NCBI GenBank assembly: GCA_028751875.1
Contig: CM054154.1
Span: 53,903,753 to 53,967,752 of the forward strand
Length of the DNA: 64,000 bases
Origin: Rapana venosa
Lineage: Eukaryota; Mollusca; Gastropoda; Neogastropoda; Muricidae
Direction: 5' to 3'
Shown here: one piece after another, positions 43,623 through 55,291 of the stretch
Layout: each line of letters starts with the position of its first letter
Position numbering within the stretch: the stretch's first letter is position 1
Program-made: the position numbers and the translations under genes
The notes under the pieces: model-generated
The model's database searches: none
What the model saw: the letters and a program-made list of their open reading frames with translations, nothing else
Told to the model about the DNA's origin: nothing

Positions 43623-46308
43623 ACACCGAATCCCCTGTTTAGCACAGTTCTTTCACCATCTTCTACTCCTGATTCACCATCCAAACTCTTGTCTGTTCTT
43701 CCGCTAGCCGCATCTCCACCATCGCACTCGTCCTCTTCCTCTGATGCTTGTCCAAACTCACCACTTTCATCTTCAACCTCTCCACCTCCTTCAGATCTCC
43801 TTTAAGTTTGTTTGTTCAATGTGCAGTCTGTCTGTACAAATGGAAAAGCCGACTACATTTTTGATTTCATCTCTGAAAAAAACATTGACTTAACCTTCCT
43901 CACCGAAATTGGCTTAAACTCATGGCATGAGCCAAAATAAAGCAGCGGGACTCCTCTGGTTAAAATTTATTTCTTTCCCCGACTCTCTCGAGGAGGGGGG
44001 ATTGCATCATTCTCAAAGAATGTTGGAACAGCTTTTCTTTAGTCACAACTTCAATTCTACATGAATCTTTTGAAGTTTGCGAATCAATCTCAAACCTACT
44101 GGCACTCTTTTTACTATCTGCGCCTTTACCGCCCACCTCCAGCCGTAAAAAACACCCTAACATTCTCTTTTTCACCAGAATTCCAGTCACTCCTCGACCA
44201 CTACAGCCTCTTCCCACTAAACTTCCAATTCTTGGTGACTTCAACTTCCATTTCGACAACCAGTCTTCTCCAGATGTCAAACGTCTTTCTCTTTCTCTGT
44301 CCAACCATTCTATCTCTCAACTGGTAAACAAAGTAACGCACAGATCTGATCATATTTTAGAATGGCTGATTACTAATGCTTCATTTAATCTTGTCACATC
44401 TGTTTCTGTCACCGACGAACTGCATTCTGATCATTCCGACATTTTTTTCCATCTCAACATCACAAAACCTGTCAGAAAGAAGAAATATGTTACTCGTCGC
44501 AATCTTAAGGCCTTAGACATTCATACCTTCTCTTCACAAGCTTCCGAACGTTTTTCACAAACCTCTGACCACACTGACCTCTCTGATCACTATAACACTA
44601 TTCTCCGCCAACTGCCTGATGAGCATGCACCTCCTACTGACCATCTCCTCCCTGACAGACCATGTGCGCCATGGTATACCCTAGACATCTTGATAGCGAA
44701 GCGCAAACGCCGGCAACTAGAACGGTAGTGGCGGAAGTAAAAAACAGCTTTTCCGAAAACAAATAAACAAAGTCAAACTCTTAATCCATTCAGCAAAGAC
44801 AGACTACTATTCTTCCCAAGTTCTCTGTGCTACATCCATAAAATCTCTTTTTTCCCTCACCTCAAATCTCCTTGGATCTGCAAAAACAACTCCTCTGCCT
44901 AACACCAACAGCCTGTCTGAACTTCCATCCATATTTTCTGCCTTCTTTTCAGACAAAGTTCGAAACATACACTCCAGACTGGATCAGACTCAATTCCAGC
45001 CTGCGCTCCTGATCCCCAGTTCACTGGCACTCTTCTTTTCCTTCCATCCACAATGTGAAAAAGAAATCATGACAAATTCTGAAGGAAATGACAATAAAGT
45101 CATGCGACCTTGATCCCATACCTGCTCTGTTTTTCACATGCCTTACACAACTTGTTCCTATCACTAAAATAGTAAACTATTCTTGGTCGAACTTTTCATC
45201 AGCCTCTTAAAAAAGCAAAAGTCAACCCCTTTTGATACCATAGATCACTAATTTTCTTTTCCCCCCCAAAATATTTTTTAGTTTTAATGGCACGCTCCCG
45301 GGTTTTATTCATACCCCCCGACGGTTCCAGAAATTATGTAAAAAAAAAATTCAATAAAAATGAAAAAATGGAATGTGGAGCCCCGCGGGGGAATCAGCCC
45401 TGGGCCTTTCCCCTTTTTACTCCCCTGCTCCATTCATATAATAAAACCCACCAAAATGATCATCATTTTTGGGTTTTGTACTCATTGTGCAGTAAATTTG
45501 TTGAAAATTGCCTTCCTTGACAATATGTTCTCTGCCTTCAAGACATTCAAAATGGGATCAGAACAAGTTCAATTAATCCCGAAAAAACCAAACCCCATGC
45601 TCATGGGGGCCCCAAAAAAAAATTTTCCTCTACGAAAAACTTAATAGAATTGGAAATACGTCATTTCCCTTTGTCCAATTGTGAAAATATTTGGGAGTGT
45701 TTTGCCAACACTCTCTATAAAAAAATTTACCAGACCTGCCAGTTTGTTTCAATTACGGGCTTTAAGCGCGATTCGAAGTATCTGCCCATGATGCAATTCC
45801 CAAAGTTGTAAAATTCATTCTTTACTTTAAAGATACTGTTTCTCTTTTGGGGGCCTACCAGCATCTTTATCCATCTCTTAAGCTAAAAACACTGCAGTCG
45901 ACGCTCTTGAAAAAAAAAAAATTGGAATCACTTTCTGCAATTTTCCCTGGCTCCCTGTCTACAAAGATGGAGTATAAAATAAATACCCTTGTTTCAAATG
46001 TCTCCACAAATCTGCACCGTCTTATCTCTGTAACTGTCTTCATCTGTACACTCCATTCCGTTCCCTTCGTTCAGCCGCAGCTACTTTGTGCTTTCGAACA
46101 CCCAGATTCAAACAAACCACTGTTGGCCGTTGCTCCTTCTCTGTTTCTGGTCCATCCACCTGGAATGACCTCCCTCTTTCACTTCGCCAAAAGTCTTCAC
46201 TTGGTACCTGCAAATCTAGCCTCAAAACACACTTATTTCCTACCTGATACTTTCCCCCCACATGTCTGTCCCTAATTTTTAACAGCATCTTTCACCTTCT
46301 AAGTGTTG

Positions 46309-46312
<4 letters not shown>

Positions 46313-46375
<63 letters not shown>

Positions 46376-46460
46376 GTGTGTGGTGTGTGGTGGGTGTGTG
46401 CGTGCGTGCGTGCGTGCGTACGTACGTGCGTGCGCGTGCGTGCGTGCGTGCGTGCGTGCA
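46313..46460. repeat. (GT)n and GTGC repeat in the F1 3' UTR
   Basis: Pure GT to about 46374, then GTGC/GTAC variants to 46460. The conserved tail follows immediately (gcgcttcgatttgtttgttt, tcagcgctatataaattcc). Confidence 0.92.
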
Positions 46461-46589
46461 TACTTGCGCGCGCATGGATTTGAAATCTGTTGTTCACTAT
46501 GTTTAAGGAGAGTTGCATGTCTGTAAATGATTGAGTGCAAGCGCTTCGATTTGTTTGTTTTTTTACAAGATTCAGCGCTATATAAATTC

Positions 46590-46629
46590 CATATATTATT
46601 ATTATTATTAATAGTAGTAGTAGTAGTAA

Positions 46630-46690
<61 letters not shown>
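46590..46690. repeat. (ATT)n then (TAG)n tail of F1
   Basis: The ATT tail typical of the family, here extended by about 25 TAG units. Confidence 0.92.
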
Positions 46691-46691
<1 letters not shown>

Positions 46692-46699
46692 TGTCCAAG

Positions 46700-46905
46700 T
46701 CATCGCCATCTGTTTTGTCAGACCTGTAAAAATTAGTATTTATAACTGTTTCACTCATACAGTCTTCGCTGTCTGTAGGTCTGTTGTCAGTGGTCTTCTG
46801 CTTTGGTGTTTCTCCTGCATGATCAGTATGACTGTCTACTCCACCCACATGACCATTCTCCTCATCTATATTTGGGTCACCATTTGCACTGGAATCAGGG
46901 TCTGC
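46700..46905 (-). pseudogene. ORF1 acidic middle part of element J
   Basis: The minus-strand reading DSSANGDPNIDEENGHVGG, TDHAGETPKQKTTDNRPTDS and RSDKTDGDDLD lies directly beyond the repeat tail of F1. Its composition matches the acidic piece on the other side of F1, which is why I treat them as one interrupted frame. Confidence 0.5.
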
Positions 46906-47265
46906 TTTAGTAAAGAAGACAAATCTCTTGATGCTTTAAGAAGTAAAGAGATTCAGAGTAGACTTTTGTTGGCCACAGATGCTCTAGATAATAATGTAGA
47001 AACTGCCCTAGACATGTTTGTCAAGTGTTTGAAAGATGCCAGTACTTGTATGACTAAAAGGATTTGCATGCACAATATACCGAAATCTCTGTGTTTTGAC
47101 AGTGAACGTCAAGTGGTAAAAAAAGAAAGCAGAGCAAAACTTAATCATTTCAGAGCAACTAGAAAAGAAGAAGAAAGAATTGTTTATGTTGAGAAGATGA
47201 AACAGTACAACAAATTATTTTTAAAAAATCAAGAAGCAGAACTACAGAAAGCAAAATGCTGAATC

Positions 47266-48381
47266 CTTAGCAAAAGACATAACTAATTTTTCACAGTTTT
47301 GGCGTGAAGTTAGAAGCTTGGGATGTGGCATCTCTGAGAGAGTATTCAATAACATTAGCACTGAGAATTGGCTTACTCATTTTAAAGATCTTTTCCAGAG
47401 TCGCAAAGGAAATAATGATATTAGTAGTATTACAGCAGATCTATTGGAAGACACTGAACATACATTAAATAGGGACATATCCGTAACAGAAGTAAGAATA
47501 AGCAATAGGCAAACTGACACTGAGAAAAGCAAATGGAATAGATGGCATAATGGCTGAAATGTTAAAAGTTGGTACTGCAGATGTGACATCATTTCTAGTT
47601 AAGATGTTTAATGTTATTTTTTCATCTGGTATATACCCAAAAGAGTGGTCAAAGGCAATAATTATTCCAATTCATAAAAAAGGAAATCGTGATAACACAG
47701 ATAATGATAGGGGTGTATCATTGTTAAGCATCATTTCAAAATGTTATACAACAATTTTGAACACACGATTATATAACTGGTTAGAAAATAAAATTATTTC
47801 TGAAAGTCAGGCAGGTTTTCGTAAAAGTTATTCCACTATCGACCAGATATTTAACTTGTATGCAGTTATTCAGAAATGTACACAAAAGAAAGGAAGGAAA
47901 CTATATGTTGCTTTCGTGGATTTCAGGAAAGCATTTGATTCTGTTCGACATGAAGAACTTTTGGAATGTATGAAGAAAACAAGGTATAAAATGTAGGTTT
48001 ATGGTGTGTTTAAAATCAATGTATTGTTCACTGTTCTCATGTGTGCGTGCAAATAACGAGTTCACATAATTTTTTGACTGTCCTTTCGGAGTATGGCAAG
48101 GCTGCGTGTTAAGCCCCACATTGTTCTCTATATTTATAAATCAGCTATATGATCATAAGAATCCTGAAGGTAAACATGGTATCTACATTCTACCAGATTT
48201 TATGGAATTATTTGTACTTCTTTTTGCTGATGATGTGGCTCTCTTGTCAACAAGTGCACATGGATTACAAAGCCAACTAAATGTTTTACATAGATGCTGT
48301 GAAGAAATGAAGTTAAACGTGAATACCGACAAAAACAAAAATTATGGTTTTCAGAAAGGGGGGTTATTTAGGGCGACATGA
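47266..48381 (+). pseudogene. Reverse transcriptase of element I
   Basis: SLGCGISERVFNNISTENWL and HFKDLFQSRKGN (linker), then ANGIDGIMAEMLKVGT, GIYPKEWSKAIIIPIHKKGN, RGVSLLSIISKCYTTILNTR and ESQAGFRKSYSTIDQIF. Motif A is YVAFVDFRKAFDSVRHEELL, motif B GVWQGCVLSPTLFSIFINQL, motif C LFVLLFADDVALLSTSAHGL, followed by QLNVLHRCCEEMKLNVNTDK. The three catalytic Asp are kept. Broken by frame changes only; the SYRGISL equivalent has Asp for Tyr (NDRGVSL). Confidence 0.85.
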
Positions 48382-48388
48382 ACAGTGA

Positions 48389-49390
48389 GTGTTTGGTGGC
48401 AAAACGCTAGATGTCGTAAATAATTATTGTTATTTACGGTTTAATTTCACAACCATGACTAGTATGAAGAAAGGCACTGAACATTTGGTAATTAAGAGCA
48501 AGGAGGCAGCCGCTCAATCAAGTAGAGCCTTCCAGAAATATAAAGAAATGACTGCTTACACCTATTTTAAAATATTTCATGCTAAAATACAATCTGTTTT
48601 AATGTATTCATCTGAAATCTGGGGGTTGAGTAAGTTAAATCATTTAGAGAAAGTCCATATGTTGGCATGCATAAGAGTTTTAGGTGTCCCAGTCAGAACT
48701 CCTAATAAGATGGTTTATGGTGATCTGGGAAGGTATCCTCTATATGTAAATTATTGTGTCTCAGTCTTACGGTATTGGTTCAGACTCCTTCAGATGGAAA
48801 ATGAAAGGTTACCTCATAAAGCCTACGAGATGCTTCTTGAACTAGATAGAACTGTGAAAATTTGTTGGGTATCTAAAATCAGGGAAATTCTATGCAAGAC
48901 AGGATTTCAGTTTGTTTGGTTGCAACAAGGTGCTGGAGATATCAAAGCGTTCTTGGGTCAATTTAAACAGCGACTTATTGACATTTCTATTCAAGAATGG
49001 ACTTCTACAGTTAGAGATTGCAATAGATAGGAAAATTATAGATCCTTCAAAATGATTTTTGAAAGAGAAAAATATATACACGATATTGATACTTATTGCT
49101 TCAGGGGGGCCATTTATCAAATTAGATTTAACGCTTTGTCTCTAAATGCAAATATACATCGATATAGTGATTCTCTACAAGATAAAACCTGTTCTTTTTG
49201 TAAGTCAATAACTGAAGACGAAATGCACTTTTAATTGGCTGTCCCATATATTCTGATCTTAGATCTAAGTTCCTTGATTCAACTGAAATTCCTCTACATG
49301 TTCTGGTGCAGGTAGCAAACATTCATCAGATGCATACTGTTTCCCGGTATGTCTTCCATTCAGCCAACAGACGAAATAAATATATCATTT
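48389..49390 (+). pseudogene. Post-RT region of element I with CxxC...H end
   Basis: A 213-codon frame: NNYCYLRFNFTTMTSMKKGT (thumb strand), AKIQSVLMYSSEIWGLSKLN, RTPNKMVYGDLGRYPLYVNY, YWFRLLQMENERLPHKAYEM and KICWVSKIREILCKTGFQFV. After a stop at 49030 it continues FEREKYIHDIDTYCFRG, IRFNALSLNANIHRY and TCSFCKSITEDEMHF. The same YGELGRYP, RLLQMEDxRLPxKAYxML and CPLC..DEVHF patterns recur in G2 and H, so this is a defining region of the family. The function of the C-terminal Cys/His knuckle is presumably nucleic acid binding. Confidence 0.82.
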
Positions 49391-49639
49391 GAACCTGTTA
49401 TTTGATTAAACTTTGCTGAATGTTTAGAAATGAGTTGGTGTTAACTTTATGATTACGGAGAATATGATGTCAGTGTAATAACTTTTGGGTTGTGCATAGA
49501 GCATCAAATAATCCTTCTTTGGTATATAGTCTTGTGATCATGTATGATGATACCAGAAGATTTTTTTTCTTCAGCATGAGTAAATCAAGCTTTATCATAA
49601 ATCCATCTTCATATCAACTGTTGTACGACGAAATAGTCA

Positions 49640-50815
49640 TTCTGATAGTAGTAACTTTGATGATGATGGTGGGCATAGTGGTTGCAATAATGATAGTGAT
49701 GGTGATGTGGATATTGAATACGATGGTGCTGGTGATGTAGATGATGAGGACGTTGGTAGTGGTGATGTAGATGTTGAGGATGATGGTGATGTGGATGTTG
49801 AAGACGATGGCGATGTAAATATTGAGGTGATAGTGGTGGTGATGTAGGTATGAGGGTAATGGTGGTGGTGATGTAGATGTTGAGGATGATGGTGGTGGTG
49901 ATGTAGATGTTGAGTATGTTGGTGGTGGTGATGTGGATGTTCAAGATGATGATGAGTGATGATAATATAGAGGGTGATGCTGATGAAGAAAGTGATGTGG
50001 ATTGTGAGATGATGGTGGCTGTAGTGACATGGATGTTTAAGGTGATGGTGGTGGAAATGTAGAATTTGAAAATGGTGTTAATTGATGATGATGTATCGTG
50101 TGAAAAAAGACGATAGAGGTGATGCGTATGGTGAAAACTATTGTGACGATGATGTGGATATTGTACATGGTGACGGCAATGGCGATGTAGAATTCAAAAT
50201 TATTATGGCGATGATGATATAGATACTGAACCTGATGATAGCAAGGATGATGGAGATGCTACAAGGTGGTGTGACGATGATACAGATATTGATGATGATA
50301 ACAGTGATGTTGATGATCATTATGTAGATGTTCAGAAAGATGGTGGAGATGATGATCGAAATGCTGAAGCTGGTGTTGATGTATATGCTGAAAAAGATGA
50401 TGGTAATGATGGTGACAATGATGAGGATATTGAAGGTGACGATGGTAACGATGGTGCAGATTTTGAGGATGATGGTGTTGATGGTGATTATGATGACAGA
50501 TGTTTAAGATGACGATGGTGGCAATGATGTATATGATCAAAATGTTAATGGGAGCGGTGGTGTGGATGATGAAGATAACGATCACGACAATAATGTAGAT
50601 ATTGAAGATGATGAGAGTGATGATGATACTAATACAGGCCAAAGAAGACGATGATAGTGTAGATAACGAAGAGGAGGATGTTTGTGATGTTGACATAGAT
50701 GATGAAAGTAATGATGGTTATGCTGATATTCTTGCTGCAGATGCTGCTATAGAAACATGAAGGTGCTGATAGCGATAATGATGAAGAAGATGATAGGGAT
50801 GATGATAACTAGAAG
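49640..50815 (+). repeat. Imperfect GAT-rich tract with Asp-rich reading
   Basis: About 1.2 kb rich in GAT, GGT and GTG triplets with a loose 24-30 base higher-order unit (gatgtagatgttgaggatga). In one direction it reads as GDVDVEDDG-type repeats in shifting frames, including a stretch of about 100 codons without stop at roughly 50190-50510 and a less repetitive end, DVCDVDIDDESNDGYADILA (about 50675-50734). No ATG-initiated long frame exists on the plus strand. It may be a degenerate minisatellite or a frameshifted acidic coding sequence; repeat is the safer call. Confidence 0.7.
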
Positions 50816-50974
50816 ACATTAAGTGTGATTCTGTATGCTTGCAGAAGTGGGAAAGCAAAATGGATATAACGTTTGCTGCTGTCATCTATACCTACCCCCT
50901 GCCCGAAATATGTTTTGTATAGTAGCCTAAGGCCGAAGTACAGTAAAACTTTTCAGTGTTCAGGGATTCAGTGT

Positions 50975-50975
<1 letters not shown>

Positions 50976-51066
<91 letters not shown>
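50976..51066. repeat. (CT)n microsatellite
   Basis: About 45 CT units with a single TTT interruption near its start. Confidence 0.95.
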
Positions 51067-51068
<2 letters not shown>

Positions 51069-51154
51069 AAAACAGAGAACGATGAAAAAAGTGTTCACGA
51101 TTCTGTTCGGGAGCAGAAAATTTTCAGGAACTAATTTGAGTTAAATTAAATTTT

Positions 51155-51654
51155 NNNNNNNNNNNNNNNNNNNNNNNNNNNNNNNNNNNNNNNNNNNNNN
51201 NNNNNNNNNNNNNNNNNNNNNNNNNNNNNNNNNNNNNNNNNNNNNNNNNNNNNNNNNNNNNNNNNNNNNNNNNNNNNNNNNNNNNNNNNNNNNNNNNNNN
51301 NNNNNNNNNNNNNNNNNNNNNNNNNNNNNNNNNNNNNNNNNNNNNNNNNNNNNNNNNNNNNNNNNNNNNNNNNNNNNNNNNNNNNNNNNNNNNNNNNNNN
51401 NNNNNNNNNNNNNNNNNNNNNNNNNNNNNNNNNNNNNNNNNNNNNNNNNNNNNNNNNNNNNNNNNNNNNNNNNNNNNNNNNNNNNNNNNNNNNNNNNNNN
51501 NNNNNNNNNNNNNNNNNNNNNNNNNNNNNNNNNNNNNNNNNNNNNNNNNNNNNNNNNNNNNNNNNNNNNNNNNNNNNNNNNNNNNNNNNNNNNNNNNNNN
51601 NNNNNNNNNNNNNNNNNNNNNNNNNNNNNNNNNNNNNNNNNNNNNNNNNNNNNN
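51155..51654. other. Assembly gap (500 N)
   Basis: Exactly 500 unknown bases, a conventional spacer length, so the real distance is unknown. Confidence 0.99.
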
Positions 51655-52557
51655 CGGGGTTCTGCTGCGGTGCTTTATGGAAAATGATGTGCAGGCAGGG
51701 GCAAAGCAAGGAGAGGGGGGGATTTGTGGGGTTCACATCACTGGCACAACAATCCCCACATATAGTTCACTATGTCTTTAAGGATTTCGAATTCCTTATT
51801 TAGCCACTCTGACAAGTTTTTTCTTGTATTAATATTGTCCCTGTCGTTGGTACACTGTGATTGTGAAAAGTTTTTCCTCGTCAAGGAAGAGCTGTAGAAA
51901 TGTTTTGAAGAGTTGTGGTGGAAGTGTGGTTGAATATGTGTATAGATTTGGTATGATTTCTTTTGATTGTATTAAGTCTTGCCATATGGTTGTTGCAGTG
52001 TCTGACTTGAGTGTGTCGATATATCTGTTGTGTAGTACAGTTCTCCATGTGGGTAGATGGTTGTAAGCTGCAATGAATTTTACTTGACGACTGTCTTTAG
52101 TGAATGTGTTAGTGAATGTCTTGCACTGACAGATTGGTCACATTGTGGAAGGTGTGTTAGAGCGGATCACATGATTAATTAGGGGAGGGGGGGGGGGATA
52201 AAAGAAAGGAAAAAAAATTACACCAAAGGACAAGTGGAGAGCCCCCCACCAGCCCTCATTAGGAGGGAAGGTTTGATGTTGCCCTCACATAGTTTAGGTA
52301 CACATGTACAAATTAATATATCTATACGTAAGCCGTCGTTGGCACTCACATGCTTGATGGAGACAGCCACTTCACATCATCATTTCACCACAACACCACT
52401 TGAATTGAACACTTTAACACAGAAGAACACACCACTGGTCACTTAAACACAGAAGAATACACCACTGGTCACTGAAACCCTGGACGTTCCGCTTGGTCGC
52501 ACACTGGAGCTCTCCTTGAATGGGTCTTGTCGAGAGGACGTCCAGCGAGTGTGAGAG
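51655..52557. other. Sequence beside the gap; unassigned open stretch
   Basis: On the minus strand, about 52120-51835 is free of stops and reads KTFTNTFTKDSRQVKFIAAY, NHLPTWRTVLHNRYIDTLKS and PQLFKTFLQLFLDEEKLFTI without an ATG. I cannot assign it. A plus-strand 69-codon frame overlaps it. Further right are G-rich and A-rich runs (52183-52217) and a 30-base direct duplication (52417-52446 and 52447-52476). Confidence 0.4.
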
Positions 52558-52567
52558 AGGAGAGAGC

Positions 52568-52599
<32 letters not shown>

Positions 52600-52624
52600 G
52601 AGGAGAGAGAGAGAGAGAGAGAGA
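52558..52624. repeat. (GA)n at the 3' end of element G2
   Basis: GA repeat with AGAA and GGA interruptions. On the minus strand it is a (TC)n run directly after G2's terminal sequence; element H also ends beside GA repeats. Confidence 0.9.
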
Positions 52625-52873
52625 TTTCAAATGTTTAATGTGTTTTGGCCATAGGCATAATACACATTGAGGGAGGGTGGGGATGGGGTGGTCCATTAAG
52701 TATGACAACCGAAATATAATAACCTTTTTCCCATCAGAATACAAAGAAAACCCCATTTTATCTACAAAAAAAGCATTTAGATATTCTACACTTTTGCTGA
52801 TATACAGCTTTTTATCATCTGCCCTTTCCCTAGAAAAATTAAAACAAAAAAATATATCAACTGATCAAAAAAA

Positions 52874-53700
52874 TCACTGAACAAACCTCAAGTTAATATT
52901 CGGAAAGTGGTGGGGGTGGGGGTTTGTTGAGATGAAGATGCCCAAAACTTTCAAGAATAGCCTGTCTTCTTCTAATAGCATGATACACATATTTACCGAC
53001 ATGGCGACAGACATCTTCGCTCTTTCCACCCAGCGTCTTGACAGAGGTAAATAAAGAAAATCTTTAAGGAACTTTTCTCTCATGTCATTATATAATGGAC
53101 AAGAAAGTAAGAAATGTCGTTCATTTTCTTCTTGGAAAACCACATGCACATTGCTTATCCATCGGGTTTTCACTGTACCTAGGGAAATATTGCAGTTATA
53201 GGTAATACACCAAGTCTTACATGTGAAAACGCGACTCTAAACATACTAATCAATGCATGAAAGATATCGTTCTTTGCCAAAGACATCTTTAAACTTTTCT
53301 ATACATTTCATATTACTCCCATCACGTAGAGTAGATGACCATTCCTGCAGAATATATTACTAATCTCTGTTTGAACTCACTTAAAAAACTGCGTTCATTA
53401 CTGGTCCCTTGGTTTCATCCATACAAACTGAAACCTGTTAAAATAACAGGCCCTTAATCTGTCACCCAACTTTTTTTCCCCCGATTATCCAAAGACAAAA
53501 GCATCGGATAGCATTGTTTTGGAAGTCTGTCTGCTTCCATCTGCAGTAAATGCACCAATACTTCACAGATCTGACAGTTGTGTTGATGAAAAGAGGATAT
53601 TCCTAGCTCACCGTACACTAATTTGTTTGGGTTTTCAAAGGTACGCCCAGATATCGTTTGCAAGCTAAAAGGTGTACTTTTCAAGGTTATCGAGTCTTTT
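52874..53700 (-). pseudogene. Post-RT and C-terminal region of G2
   Basis: NPNKLVYGELGISSFHQHN, LLQMEADRLPKQCYPMLLSL and RGKKSWVTD (53684-53454), then WISNVHVVFQEENERHFLLS with CPLYNDMREKFLKDF (53173 down), equivalent to the DEVHFVLCCPAY segment of element H. The first CxxC pair is lost. Stops and frame changes separate the parts. Confidence 0.75.
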
Positions 53701-53916
53701 AAAACTCCCTAGACTTCAGAGGAGTATAACAATATCAAACTGCACTTTTGGCATCAAATATCTTGACGAAAGTTTTTTGTGTCATTTCTTTGCATTTTGA
53801 ATAAGCTTACTTAAAATATACAATGCTCTTTTACCTTTTGTATAACAAAATCAGCAGTTCCAAGTTTGCAACTTAGTTTTGTTGTAAATGAAAATTTCAA
53901 GGTAATTTGTAACTGT

Positions 53917-54900
53917 TTACCACTTCCACAAGATCACCACAAAAAACCCATTTTTCATTTTTTTGATAGGTTTTCCCCCTTTTCTAAAAACCATAACCTT
54001 AGTCTTTTCTTTATTAACTCTAAGTTTTAAATTATCACAACAAGTTTTTAGATAATTCAGTTGAGTCTGCAATCCTCTGGGAGTGGTTGACAACAATACC
54101 ACATTGTCAGCGAATAAGAGAATAAACAATTCAGTCACAGTTGGAATAAGCTGAATACCTGACACCAAATTCATTAATATTTATGAGCTAAGTTATTTAT
54201 AAACAGTAAAAAAGGGTCGACTAAAACACAGCCGTGGCGAACTCCGTAGGACATGAAAAAAAACTGTATAGTCGTTATTAGATCTTACACAGGATAGGGT
54301 GAGCTATGCATAGCTTTGAGGGAGCAAAAAAAACTTTCCCCCCACTCCAGCATCAAGAACAGCTTCAAGTAGTTTTTTGGTGATGTACAGAGTCAAATGG
54401 CTTTCTTGATATCAATAAATGCCATGCACAGCTTTCTTTTCCACTATTTAGACATTTTGGATAACAGAATACAATGTAAAGATTATGATCGACTGTGGAT
54501 AATTTCACCTGAAACCTGCCTGGTTTTCAACAATACTGTGCGTGTCTTCCAACCACAAGTACAGTCGTGGGGTAAGAGATGATGTATAACATTTACTATA
54601 TAATAATTAACGAAACCCCTCTATAATTGTCTGGGTTGTCTGCATCACCCTTTTTGAAGATAGGAACTACTATTCTTTTGCTCATTCTTTAGGATAAATG
54701 CCTTGACTAAATATTTGATTAAAGAATTTTTCCAAAAACTCTATCAACAACCTCCATTACTGTTTTAGCATCCCCTTTCTGTAACACCATCTATTCTGGG
54801 GATTGCACATTTTAGATTGTTTATTGCACGTTTAATTTTTCTTTAGTATGGGCATTTTTTAAGATATGATCTTTGTCTTTTTCCAAATGCCCAATCTGGA
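53917..54900 (-). pseudogene. Reverse transcriptase of G2
   Basis: Pieces: ENQAGFR (about 54525), motif A only as a damaged IYWYQESH reading (about 54410), GVRHGCVLVDPFLLFINNLA (motif B, 54250-54190), then LFILLFADNVVLLSTTPRGL (motif C) and QLNYLKTCCDNLKLRVNKEK with TKVMVFRKGGK. The second Asp of motif C is Asn (FADN), which by itself would abolish polymerase activity. Confidence 0.78.
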
Positions 54901-55291
54901 ATCAGTGTTATTTGAGCTGTATTTTCCCAGTATTATTCACATCTTGAAATGTTCATACCATTCTTCCAGTTTTATTTTTTTCACTGATGCCAGTCCTTTC
55001 ACTCCCTCCATCCTTTTTAGTTCTTTCCAAAATAATGCAGAATCGTTGCTTTTTTTTTGCCAACAACTCAGCAAGATCTTTTCTGAACCATCTCTTCTTT
55101 TGTTTTAAAAAAAATCTATATGCTTTTTCCCTTCTAGATATGTTTTTCTATCAAACTCCTTCCTCGTTCTTCTAAATTTTCTTAACTGATTCTTTGTCGT
55201 TTTTTTTGCTCTGTGACATTCAGCATCAAACCCAAAGGGGATGCTGTGCTTTTCCCCATACTGCATTGTTTAACCATGCACTTACTTGCCG

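Larger units (their letters stand above)
43620..46695 (+). mobile_element. Family F (L2/CR1-like) copy F1, inserted in element J
   Basis: Longest 5' extent of family F. A Ser/Pro-rich N-terminal segment (STPDSPSKLLSVLPLAASPP) leads to the EN start LFNVQSVCTNGKADYIFDFI and NIDLTFLTEIGLNSW. Then come GDFNFHFDNQSSPDVKR, THRSDHILEWLI, DELHSDHS, the linker LKALDIHTFSSQASE and DEHAPPTDHLL. RT is mostly deleted: the sequence jumps at about 45180-45280 from the FSCLTQLVP-like region to a distorted TKPNPMLMGA thumb piece. The end, SIWN-like TWNDLPLSLRQK in shifted frames (46140-46200), is followed by (GT)n, the tail and ATT/TAG repeats to 46690. The 45200-45930 part has homopolymer inflation. Confidence 0.8.
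41380..46905 (-). mobile_element. Element J: family G retrotransposon split by two insertions
   Basis: Three minus-strand pieces are in the right order and orientation for one element: ORF1 middle (46905-46700), ORF1 C-terminus (43622-43112) and EN (42188-41380). They are separated by family F copies F1 (43620-46695, plus) and F3 (43110-42190, minus). Removing the insertions gives about 1.5 kb with the same layout as element G2 (acidic ORF1 tail, SQSSITD motif, then EN starting NYNVHGLIPKLD). The 5' end of ORF1 and everything after EN are missing. Confidence 0.7.
46905..49400 (+). mobile_element. Element I: family G retrotransposon, RT and C-terminus
   Basis: Plus-strand, 5'-truncated member of the same family as J, G2 and H. 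It runs from the EN-RT linker (47000) through RT (47500-48380) and the long post-RT region to a CxxC...H end (49235) and about 49400. Catalytic motifs are intact but the frame shifts at about 47265, 47510, 47995-48090, 48385 and 49030. It sits head to head with element J, whose ORF1 remnant ends at 46905. Confidence 0.85.

Noticed and set aside
49640..50815. CRISPR-like or regularly spaced repeat array
   Set aside because: Units are imperfect, contiguous triplet-based repeats without spacers, in a eukaryotic context.
51146..51736. 196-codon minus-strand frame across the gap
   Set aside because: Mostly unknown bases; no information.
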